NCBI GenBank assembly: GCA_012656075.1
Contig: JAAKBF010000019.1
Location: forward strand, 62,001-126,000
Source: Phytophthora hibernalis
Lineage: Eukaryota; Oomycota; Peronosporomycetes; Peronosporales; Peronosporaceae
Direction: 5' to 3'
DNA: 64,000 bases
Of this stretch, positions 44,801 to 56,500 are shown piece by piece (the first letter of the stretch is position 1; each line of letters opens with the position of its first letter). A model generated the notes under the pieces. That model ran no database searches. It saw only the letters and a program-made list of their open reading frames with translations, and was not told the DNA's origin. The position numbers and the translations under genes were made by a program.

Positions 44801-47156
44801 CGGGTACCTCTTCAATGGATGGAAGGCTTCACAAGGTAGGAATAATGTACGGGGAAGCAGGCCAAAGCTCCACGCCCACTACGTCACGTCTCAACTACAG
44901 TAAATCCGCAACTACCGAGCATGAACATTGGCGATACCGACACCAGCAATCCTGACAGCTTTGAAAACGACGAGATTGTTGTTGAAAAGCTTCAGCAGAA
45001 GCTCGACAGTCTGCTGTCTACCTCCGAGATTTTTGGTACGAATGGAAGACGTATCGAGTGCGGTTGCAACTCGACGTGGAGCGTATTCTCAGTAATCTAG
45101 GGTATCAAGGGGCATCAACGTCAAGCCCTGGCGAAAGGAGTAACACTTTATTCCCGAGCCTGACAGTCTTAATCAGTCTAGAAAATTTGGTCGCACGATT
45201 TAGACTAGAAACGGTACAATCGACTCTAGGTGATGAACCGGGAACACGGCAGCAGAGTTTGGTTTCTCTACTGCTAGCGAAAACGTTTTCCCAACCTACT
45301 TCGCACAAGCGCTGTATCACTATCTTCTGCAGCGAAACACGTTTTCGACCTATTCCGAAAACTTACTGGAACCTGGCCTCCAAAGAATGATGAACGCGCA
45401 ACTACCGAGGATATTTGGACTGCTTGGCCATCTCCTGCATCACTCGTTGTTGATATTTCTCCATCGCGGGGCAAGCACAGTCGTGTGCATTTACCGCGAG
45501 CTCTCATTATGTACATGCCTGGACAACGAACCAATGTGGAATTACACTTGTCTCCGTGGGATATCGCTGTTTTTGTTGAATCCGATACTGAGAACGCTGT
45601 CCGTGAAGAACTGACCATGTTGATCACGACCAAGCACAGATTTGTGTTGGAAGTACTGGATGCTAAGCATGCTGAATCAGCGCTGACGTTAGTGTCACAG
45701 CTAATCAACGAACACGCTTTGCTCTCTGTTCCCGAGTGGTATTTACTGGCGTCATTTGCTGTTGCGACAGCTATTGAGAGCGCAAAGTTTACAGTGATGG
45801 ATCGAATTGCTGTGTATTCATCGGAAAACCAATGGCACCTTAACTTTGTTGATTGCGGGCGTGGTAACTCTCGATCGCTTGAGCAAACTATCAAGCACAA
45901 ATTGGTAAATGATTGCGGTGCATTGGATTCTGTGGCGTCTGGAATGACTCTTGCCGTCCTAAATAACCATGCGCAGGACGATGAAGATAAAGGTTCTGCA
46001 AGAAGAGATCTGGAGGACCTAATTCTTCATCATATAGCAATTGAAGAAGTAGCTGTAGACAATGCAGAGCGTGAGCAGATGGTTCATCGCCTGATCAGAC
46101 TCTTGAGCGAGACTAATAACCACAACGGTTCTGGTACTCCTAGGAAAACTGCAACAAGAGATGCGATCCTGTCCTCGGAATTGCTGAGCGATCTCGTGTC
46201 TATAGGGGATTCCTCGCTCGCCTTGTTGGTGGATGAACCAGGTGATGACTGGTTATCCCGATGTTCAAGCAGTGGGGGTGAAGCTGCTAGAGAACGACTT
46301 TGGACAACTCTTTGCCAGGTTAGTGATCTTTTCGAAGCACTTCAAGCGACAAGCAAACTTCCCAGTGATCAAAACATTGATACGTCCGCAATTGCTAAGT
46401 TTTTCCCATGGAGACCGTTTGATATCGAGTTGGCGAACCAGCTCTCTGCGGTTGAAGTTATCCACAAGCACCTTCGGGCTCTTGGCTCACCGTCAAGGGT
46501 GACTTCAAACTGTCAGCAGCAGTTATCGTCGCTGGCACGAGGATACTTGCCATTCGAATGGACGGAAAGCTATTTTGCAGGAACAGCGTGGCCCTCTCAT
46601 TTGAGTGGTGCAGTTTCGGTCGCACAAATGCTGCTGCTCGTGGCATGCCGGGTCGGTGTCCTGGTACGTTGTCTCCGAGGTGATCGCGCGTGGGCACTCA
46701 ACTTAGCGGTAGTGAGTGACGCCTGCCAATTTCTCCGGTGCCTTCGAACCTACACTGCAAATCGATCCGGTCTCTCTGAATCGTCCCTGGTGCTTATACT
46801 TGAGCTGGATTCATCAGCAGAAGCAACCGAGACTTCCACAGCAACGAGCGACGGGGAGAAGATGAAGAGAAAGATTCTTGCGATCGCCAAACAACTTGGA
46901 GCAAAGAGCGGCGGTGACACACAGGAACCGGAGCACGGAGCAGTCTTGTACCACATTGAGAATGGCATTGAGTCGTGGGGCATTCGTGTAGAGGACTCGT
47001 CCTCATACAGCACGGTTGCTCGACAAAACTCCATCCACTTCCAATGTGTCGCATCACGTGCCAACCGAGGATGGAAACCACGTCACTAGTCGAGGCATCA
47101 ATGGTGTTACTGCCGTCGATGTCACCCTACCAACCTGTACCAACCATGACTCATGA
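32876..47156 (+). CDS. Divergent dynein heavy chain (DNHD1-like), non-motor type
   Basis: About 4,700 residues. ATG at 32876; introns 33077-33150, 33227-33297, 33391-33464. Tail: LGYFTLGSRGFTRFKGGQGI; linker: RMYCLDEEMMLRLL. Six AAA modules in dynein order. AAA1 starts LAILSPFTQRC, but its P-loop region reads PYSANQRGTDP (38047-38079) and its Walker B region NLISAVSRLN. AAA2 has GPPGCGKST (39025) and ILVDGEVD. AAA3 has GPAASGKT (40222) and FIFLDDLD. AAA4 lost its P-loop (VVVSSAPECSKLL, 41683). The stalk (42490-42870) is about 127 residues, with no room for a microtubule-binding domain. AAA5 (VVVDPSGVMQRFL), AAA6 and the C-terminal domain (FFPWRPFDIELAN, YLPFEWTESYF) are present. About a dozen frame breaks; 34390-34535 is ambiguous (70-nt intron or shift); 44900-45480 is poorly resolved; the end is approximate. 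Confidence 0.82.
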
Positions 47157-47669
47157 ACCTGGTACCCAAGAGGCAGTTCATTTAGTACTTGGTCGAACCA
47201 TCAATTCGGTGGTGGACACTCGAGACAACTCGACTACACGCGAGGTAATGCAGTTCGGAGTTGGGGTGCCTTTGTTCCCAGACGATGATAGCAGTGAGGG
47301 CTCTTAATTCAAGATAGCAAGGACACTAACTGTTTTGATGCTATGGTGGACTTGGCAATATGAGAAATCGTGTCATTCACAGCAAGCCAACGCCTCATGG
47401 AGCTCGTCTGGGAAGGTCGAAGTTGAAACTGATGAAGCGGGGCACTATTTAGAGCTCCAGACGATTGGGGTCGCTTCCTGCAGCGGTTGCACACCCAATC
47501 TGCACAATATTTGGCGAGAGCTACTTGTGTGCTGCAGTTTGTGTGCTCAGCCTCCATCAGCCCAGCATTCGCTGAAGGAGGTTCCTACAAAAGTTTCGAC
47601 AGAACGCTCGCGTGATTTGTTTATCTGTATGGACCCGAGGGAGGTTAGATAAGTCACTTTCGAGGCCCA
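47157..47669. other. Intergenic between dynein-like and channel genes
   Basis: No independent gene is recognised. Open frames here (to 47307 and 47652) may include the true C-terminus of the dynein-like gene if a further frame change exists, and the channel promoter. Confidence 0.35.
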
Positions 47670-50600
47670 ATGGCGACCAATTTGAACGGAGCTACCCCAT
47701 CTGACGATATATCGTGGGCGGCAGAACAACCCCGACGCCTGACCATCACCGTCACTCCGTCGAATGCCTCGCGTAAGTCTGTTGAGCTGTCGATGGAGGA
47801 CTCGAAACTGGTTCGACGCACATCGATGCTTTTGGCAAGTCCTGCAGGACCCGAGACAGTAATAACACAAGCGGAGATTCAGCGGCTAGAGCGATTGCAG
47901 CGATTTGGTTCTAAGTATTTCGGCGATTCAAAAGTGAAAAGTGCTCGGCGTCGACGTGATGGACGAAGTTTGGGGACGCAACGAGGCTCAAATCCCTCGA
48001 TTTCATCATTTGACGACAATGGCAACGATGAAAATGAAGCAGGGCTCGACGTTGTTGTTAAGTCCCCACAGTATTCGGTGCCACCGTGGGTAGTTGAATG
48101 TCGTCGAAAGCTTCGCATTGCTGTAAAGGCCAATTGGTTTCGATCGATCCTGTTCGTTGTTGTGCTGGCCGACGTTCTCGTACTAGCACTGGATGACGAA
48201 TATGTCACCAGCTCGACGCTAGCAAATTTGGATATCTTTTTCACATTGATGCTGTTGATGGAGATATTATTGAAAGTACTGGCCTTCGGAATCTGGGGCC
48301 ATAAAGACGCCTACTTTCAACGCTCGCGCTATCGATTTCTGCAAGTAGCCTTGTTAGGGATAAGTATCCTATCGCACGGACTCCCGGGCGTTGGTACCAA
48401 GTGGAAGGTGTTACGTGGAATTAAGACTGTGCGTTGTTTGACGCTTTACTCTGGGTTGCGACGAATTTTGAAGGCGTTGATGCGCGCTGTACCATTCCTA
48501 GCCAATGTCGGTACGCTGGCGATGTTTGGGCTGCTGGCCTTCTCCATTTTCGGCCTTGAGGCGTACAGCGGATCGTTCGACCAACAGTGCACAATTTCTC
48601 CACCGGATGATGATGACGACTTCGCTTCGTTTCTAGGTTCTGCGTCCGCTTCGGCGGCATCATCGCTTGGAACAATGACGATGGATGCACTGGAAGCTTT
48701 GCCACGAGTATATTGCTCAGCCAATTCAAGCTGCTCCACGAACAGTCAGATATGCCTGACGGCGACACCCCTTCAAGTCATGTAAACTTTGACAGTGGTT
48801 TGTCATCGTTGTTTCTAGTATTCCTCGTTGTGGCGCAAGATGGTTGGGTGATCGATATCATGAAACCCGTGATCGAGGCGTCTTCGTTTCTCAGCGTGCT
48901 CTTCTTTGTGGCTATCGTGGCCTCGATGGTATTTCTTGTGGTCAACTTGTTCGTGGCAGTTATCACCACCGCATTCATGAACTTTACGCTGGATGAAGAG
49001 AGTGAAAATGACAAACCGCACTACATGGGAAAGCTGGATCCTGTGATGGAGGAGACCCATGTAAATATGATAATGGGCGCGACGCTCGTGATAGAGGATA
49101 CAATCAGCAACGATGAAGATACGGGAGCAACCGCGAAAGATAATGCTACCCCTTTGACCAATCTGAAGCAGCAGAGGGTTGCGATGGCAGCTCTGCACTC
49201 GTTACGCACGGCACCTCTTTCTCACGGACGAGTGTAGCTTTCACCTTGCCCGGAGAATCAATAACTGAAGTAGCCTTAGTATCAATGCCACGGAAGAGCC
49301 GACCTGCTAGTGCTCCTGTGAACAGCAAAACGGTAAACAACAGAGAAGACTACCTCAGCTTGCTGGCCAAGATGCATCAGTGGCAGTCGCTTCGAAACCT
49401 TACAGTCGAGACAACCATGCACCTTATTCAGAACGGCGTGCTTATGGAAGAGCTAATGGGAAATCTCACGCGCTCGTTGCAAAACGCCAGTGGAGATACC
49501 ATCCAGCAATTAGCTGATGCTGCTATTACCCCGGCGATGGCGCCTGCTTTCCGCAAGAAGGCTGTGACAATGGAATCGATTCCTGATCTTGATGTGTTGA
49601 ACTTCTCCACGTCTACGCACGCGCTGGTAATGCAAAATTCGGCATCTACCAGTCCCTTGTTCGTGAAGTTTCAACGTTTTGTGCTGTCAAAGAAGTTTGA
49701 TGACTTCATCACCGTTTGTATTCTCGCGAATACTCTCTTCTTGTTGGTGGAGTATCCAAACATGAACTCCAATCTCGAGGTCGTGCTTTCAGTTACCGAA
49801 TATTTCTTTGGTGTCGTCTTTCTAGCTGAGATGATCATGCGCATCGTGGCAATGAGAGGATTGAAGTTGTATTTGAGTAGTACCGAACGAATTTTCGACA
49901 TGGTCGTGGTGCTCTGCACCTCTGTCAACCTCGTCCTCAATAATTTGGAGACAAGTTTTAGTGGTCTCAACAGTGCTTCTTCTCTACGAACGCTACGTGT
50001 AACTCGTCTTATGATGAAGTACGAGGGTACTCGCAAGCTTATTCAATCGGTACTGAAGTCCTCACGCGGTGTGATGGATGTCGTCGTGTTCATGCTGGCT
50101 TTCCAAGTTGTGAACAGTATCATAGGGATGCAGCTATTTGGCGGCTCGCATCTTGTGGGAAAGGATGGGGACGTGCCTCGATGGAACTTTGACACGTTCG
50201 GGCGATCATTTCTCACGCTACTTCAGGTCATTACGGGTGACCAGTGGTCCAGTATAGCATACGACGCGGTTGATGCCGCTGATCCGCATTGGTTCATGGT
50301 CCCTTTTCTCATTCTCAACTTCATCATTGGGCAATACGTACTGTTGAATCTGTTCATTGCTGTCATCCTCGAAAATTTCTCGATTTCGGAAGAGGAGGCA
50401 TATCAGCTACAGCTAGCGCAGATTATCGCTATCCCCAAAGAGTTAGACATATACGAGAAGATCGAGGAAGTTGGTGTGCGCGCTTTCGGTGAGATGGACC
50501 AGCTTGAGAATGTCAGCAACGTCAAGCTGCGGATGTTTCTTGGTCTTGATGATCGGAAAGAGGGTGATGACAACACCGAAGTGCAAGACGTGGCCAATGA

Positions 50601-53474
50601 CAACTTTCTTGTGAGCGCTGCTAGTGTTCGAAACGCGTTCGCAATGGAACAAGCCGTCAACCAAGCACGAAATCATGGTGCGAGCTCCCAGCGCGTCTCG
50701 GCGTGGAAGAATTTCTGTCGGCAGGTAGTGGTGAACGTCTGGTTTTCACGTTTAGTGCAGCTTATGATTATGGTGAGCTGTGTCTGTCTCGTTCTGGATG
50801 AACCACATCCGGAGATGAGCATGTCACCACCAAGCAAAACATTTGATCTGGCCATCACGACAATGAGCCGCATCGCACTAGCCGTGCTTTTTATTGAGTT
50901 CGTCGTGAAGGTTGGTGCGTCGGGATTCGGTTTTGAGTATCTTCGTGTGACCATTTTTCACAGTGACGAGATATTGGGTTACGTGCATCGGCAAACCTAC
51001 ATGGAGAACAAGTGGAATCAGCTTGATCTAACTATGCTGCTGCTTGCAATAGCTGACGAAATCATCACAACGATCGATCCGACAGTAACAGCTTCGAGCG
51101 TTTTCCGAGCGGGCCGTGTACTCAGACCATTGCGAATGTTGAATCACAACTATGAAATGAAAATGATCCTGAATGCAGTGGCGCGTTCGCTGCCACACGT
51201 AGGAAACGTGTTGGCATTGTGCTTCATTGTATATATTATCTTCGGTGTCGTTGGCCGATCACTTTTCTCCGAGCAATTTTACTTTTGCAATGACAGCAGT
51301 GTTGCTTCGGCTACCGAGTGCATAGGTTTTTACCTAGTTTATCCGGACGGCGTGTTACCACTACAAGAAGCTGCTGCGCGGGGTGTACCCGGCGGTGCCA
51401 TATTAATGCCGCGAGTGTGGCAGAATGCACGTTTTTCCTTCGATAATATTGGTGCAGGGTTCCTCACACTACTTGAGATGACATCCTTGAAGTGGGCTGA
51501 TAAGGCCTTTGCTGCTATGGATATCGCTGGATACGGAAGCAGCCCGTGACAGATGCATCTTCACAAGCAGCAATCTTCTTTGTGCTCTACATTTACGTTG
51601 GCTCTTTATTCGTCATTCGCCTGTTTGTCGGTGTGCTTGTTGAGCAGTTCCAACGAAACAATGGTACCGAGATACTAACAGAGAGTCAAAAGTCCTGGGT
51701 GGATCTTGAGAAGTTCATCTTACTACTCAAACCGTTGAAGAGCATTCCCAGGCCATGCAACATCATTCAGGCAAAGATGTACGATTTGAGTCGACATCCG
51801 TATTTCTCGACAGGAATTTCCATCGCAATTGTCCTGAACCTGGTACTGCTGCTTGTCAGTCCAAGGTCGCAAGGGGGAACGTCTCTGTCGTTCAAAATCA
51901 TCGAGATTATTTTCCTAGCAGTATTTGCCCTGGAAGCCGTTATCAAGTGTATCGGTCTCCGGCAACACTATCTGTTACAGCCACAAGGCATGTTCGAAGT
52001 GCTTATTCTCAGCGGCTCAATTGTTGCATACTTCTTCGCCACAGGCTATCACTCCATCATCCAGGCTGGGCGAGTTTTCCGCATGATGCGAGTGCTTCGC
52101 TTCGTACACCTGAACCGCGGAATCTACACGGTTTACCAGACATTTCGAGCGTCACTGAGGCCGTTGGGGCAGATTTTCTTTCTCATGTTCATGATTTACT
52201 TCATCTTTGCGATCGTAGCACGTCAGCTTTTCGGTGGGGTGAGATATGGGCCAGCGATGAATGGTTTCTCCAACTTTCGCACGTTCGGGTCGGCTACGCT
52301 GCTACTTTTTCAAATTATGTCGGGAGACGACTGGCACCTCACCATGACCGACTGCATGATTGAAAAACCATTTTGCGCTGAGCGAATAAGTCCAACTACA
52401 GGTCGCGTGTATTCGGACTGCGGGAGTGTGGCGGGCGCTGCGTTCTTCTTCATCACGTATGTGACGTTGGTAGTTTTTGTGTTCCTTAACCTCTTCATCG
52501 CTGTCATTCTCGAAAACTTCCGAAGCTGCTATCTGAAGAGCGACGTGTGTGCTGTCTCGCTCCTTGATTTCGAGGCCTACCGCGAGGTTTTCCAACGCTA
52601 CGACGTAAACAACACGGGATACTTCCCGCTATGGCAGCTAGCGAATTTTCTGTTCGAGCTTCCACCAGGACTTCGTGTTGACGCTCATCGCGAACGTACA
52701 GCTTTTCTGCAGCTACGCACTCAAGCCCAAGCGCAGTGGGGACCTGCTGTCGATAAGCGTAAGAGACCGTATTTCAACGAGCTGCTCCGCATCCTGTGCA
52801 TTCATCAGCTCGGCATTCGGTCTCTTCCGTACGAGCAGCAGCGAGACCGAGTGAAGCAGATCTTCATCTATCGAGCAAAGGTGGCCCAAATGCTCGTGGA
52901 TTCGTACGTCAAGGGGTTTATCCAGCGATGGCGAATGCGCCGAGCTCGCTTGGCACAATTGGCACTCTTGAAGGTAGATCGGGCGACATGTACGGCCGAC
53001 GATGGCGATTTTGAGCTCGAAGCAGCTATACCTGCCGAGAAATCTCCGAGTAAAGAGGTCCAGACACAAACCGAAGCTACAAAGGAGAAGCGGCATCGGC
53101 ACCACCGTCATCACCATCGAAAGGGTCGTGACAAATCAAAAGAACGGCGGCAAGAAAATGGCTCGCCATCTTCTGAAGTCCTTGGGGCAGTTGCAGAAGC
53201 TCCGCACGATGATGCGGTTTTGGTACCGAGACTCGCGCTGACTGACATCTCCAAAGATCAGCGTCCTGACCAAAACGTGGTTGAAGAGAATGGCAAGCCG
53301 CTATCGCACTCTCAATCAAATCCGCTTCCTAATGTGCTGCCACCTCTGGTGATAAAGCGTGCTCGGGACACTGCAGCGTTGTGCACTCTGGATGCTGCTC
53401 CATCTGGAATACTGGGATCCCTCGTGCCAGCACACTCGAATAAAGTACATCCAGTGATAGGGCAGACACCATAA
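47670..53474 (+). CDS. Four-domain voltage-gated cation channel, unusual pore
   Basis: About 1,930 residues, four repeats of six transmembrane helices, no intron. Repeat I begins at about 48120, II at 49670, III at 50740, IV at 51790. S4 segments carry arginines in II (SSLRTLRVTRLMMKYEGTRK), III (FRAGRVLRPLRML) and IV (AGRVFRMMRVLRFVHLNRG), but few in I. Pore motifs are AQDGW (I, 48832), TGDQW (II, 50233), TSLKW (III, 51481) and SGDDW (IV, 52320). The filter residues are thus D/D/L/D with a Lys next to the III position. Calcium channels normally have EEEE, animal sodium channels DEKA and NALCN EEKE. The C-terminus has an EF-hand-like helix pair (FQRYDVNNTGYFPLWQLANF) and an IQ-like motif (VKGFIQRWRMRRARLAQL). 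Three single-base losses (near 48752, 49226 and 51536) split it. Plasma or flagellar membrane is likely. Confidence 0.85.
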
Positions 53475-53597
53475 ACCAACCTTTTGCTATCGAGCTCGTG
53501 CCACGGAAGCGACTTCGTGCAAAACTACATACTCTATTCAGTTATCTAACGGCGGTGGACAACTAACACCTTCTGTGTCTCCGTATGAGTGGCTGGT

Positions 53598-56500
53598 CTA
53601 TTTGGCCGCAGCGCTAGCAACGAAGTCCTTGGCCAACTGCTTGACGTGCTCCACGTGCTCGTCGTCGCCCTGGTCCTGCTCGAACTGCAGGTATTTCTTG
53701 AACAGGAACTTCATCTTCTTGGCCGAGAACTCCATGGCCAGAAGACGTTCGAACAGCGCGCGCACAAGCGCCACGTCGCCAAACTTAATCTCCTTGTCCA
53801 GGTAGACGTTCCACAGATCCATGCGTTTCGGGTAGTTGGCCAAGATGCCCTCAAAGATCGTGCGGGCCTTGTCCAGCTCGCCCTGCTCGTACAGGAGCTG
53901 GCCGTACTTAAGGATCACTGGTAGGTGCTTGTGAGCGGTCAGGCTCTTGAGACTGCGCTGCAGCGTCTCAGCGGCCTCCGCAAATTGCTTTTCGCCAACC
54001 AAGTACTGCAGCGAGCGGATCCACGTCTGCTTGCTCGTGCGGAACTTCTTCTGCATCGTCGCCAGCGTCTGCTTCACATCCTCGTGCTCGTCGGCGCGGG
54101 CGTACAGGTCCACCAGGTGCAGATAAACGCGCTTAGGGTGGTTCACCTGCAGCGCGCTCTTGAACACGCGCAGGAAGCTCGCATCGTCACCGAAGTCGTG
54201 TTCCAGGTTCATGTAGGCGACCCACATATTCAGCTTCTCCTTCTCGTCGCGGAAGGACACGGCCGAAGTCGCACGAACCGCTACATCGCGGGCCAGGTCA
54301 ACCTCAGTGAGGGACACATGGAAGGCTATGTACTGGATCCACAAGAACGAGCTCTGCGGGGACACAGCCAGCAGACGCTCGTAGTCGCTAGCGCTTTGAG
54401 GAACCTCTTCGCTGCTAGCCAGCGCCTTCTCGCGCAGCGCTACCCACTCGTCGCTCTGCAGGCGGCTCTTCTTGCTTGACTTAGAAGTAGCAGCCTTCTC
54501 TTCGTCGTCGTCGTCTTCGTCCTCGGAAGAAGACTCGTCGTCCTTCGAGTTCGTCTTCTTGCTGAGCGCGTTCGAAAATCCGTCCCAGCTGAACTCGACG
54601 GGAGCAGCGCCGCTTGCATCCTCCTCGTCAGAAGAGGAGTCATCATCGCCCAAGTCCATTTCCATGGACACGGGCTTCGACTTCTTCGCCACAGGCTTCT
54701 TAGCAGGAGACGCCTCCTCGTCAACCTCCATGGCCTCCACCTCGTCCTCCTCATCGCTGTCAGCCTCTTCTTCTTCGTCATCAGACTCCTCTTCGGAGCT
54801 GCTCACATCGTTCTCGAAATACGACGGCTTCAGGCCAAAGGACACGCGGCGGTTCTCGATCTTCAGCACCTTGGCCTTGACGTAGTCACCCTCTGAGAAG
54901 ACCTGGTCCAGCGGCTGCGTCACTTTCTCGTCGGCAACCTCCGAAATATGGCACAAGCCACTGATCGTGCTCTTCTCGACGCGAACGAACACACCGTACG
55001 TCTGAACCTTCGTGATCGTACCCTTGACCGTGAGGCCCTCCTTCAAGTCGTTCCACTTGAACACGGACACATCATCCGACACAACAGAAGCCTTCAGACT
55101 CAGCTCCAAGCCACGGTCGGACTTCTTCGTTACACGACCAGCCACCAGCTTGCCCGTGGGGAACATAGCTTGGGGTCCTTCACGAAATCGTCGCTGAGGT
55201 CACGCAGCATGACACGTGCCGTCGTGTGACGGTCCACGCGTACAAAGCATCCGCTGGAAATGGTGGTAGCAACAACCGCAGGCACCAAATCGCCCACGTT
55301 ACGCTCAGCAGGCTCGGTCGTCATGTTCGCGTACTCCTTCGGGTTTGCGACCGCATCCTCACGCAGCGACAAGTCGATGTGGTTGTTGCTTGTGGACAAA
55401 ACAACACAGCGCACCACCTTGCCGGCTGCGAACTGAGGCAGCTCCAGCATACTGTTTTCCCACTTGGCCAACAGTTCAGTGATGCACACACGACCGAACG
55501 TGTGCGCACCAAGCTGAACCATGATCGAAGGCGGACGAATAGCTGACTTCTTCGTGGAGATAACACCGTTAACAATGCTGCCAGGCTTCACAACAGCCTT
55601 ATCCTGAGCTGAGGACGAGTGAATTATCGACAAGTCCACAACCTTCTTCTCATCGTCCACCTGCAGCACGAAACATTTGACATGCTTGCCCACAGGGAAC
55701 TTGTCCTGGAATGCACGGATCGCTTCCACGTCCTTGGACACTTCGACGCAGCTGAGGCTACCTGTCACGTTACTGCTAAGCTTGACCGTCAAGAGGTCTG
55801 GCGTCTGCTCAGAGACAACACCCTCGACGGAGTTGCCTTCCTTTAGGAGTGCGCGACCAGCGCTGCCCTCCAGCCAGTCCGGACGAACAAACCGCTGGAC
55901 GTTGTCAACCTTCTTGTCACCAGCCACATCCTCCGTACGGAGCGACAACTGCAGCGCGTGGAACTTAGCCGGGTTCTCCTCACTGACAGGCTTGAGCTTG
56001 TTCGCTCCCTTCACAGTCACCGCGATAATACGACCAGTAACAGTCGTGTTGACCGAGTACTTGTCAAACGGGTGCGAGTGGCCAGACTTCTCGTCGATTC
56101 CATCGACATCGACAATCGATACCATCGCACGCACCTTTCCAACATTCTTGCTCGTCTCCACGCGGATCTCAATCGAATTCTCGGAAATTCCGGCGATGAC
56201 ACCGGTCAATGTGCTGCCAAGCGTGAGGTTGTCCTGCGAGTACTTTTTCGTTGACGGCTTACGCGTAGCATTCTTCACCTTGTTCGCCAGTTTTTCCTCA
56301 TCCAACGCCAACAGAACAAGATCATCGAACGGCGTCGAGTTGGAGCCGCTCTTAAGCAGAGGCTGAATCACGTGGCATTGCACAGAGGCACCCACCTCAA
56401 TACCAAGCTGGCTGCTAGTCTGTGATGGGCACCAGAAATCACACAGCCCCACCACGCCAAACTGCAGCAGCTCAGCGTTTTGCGGGTCCGGGAACGACAC

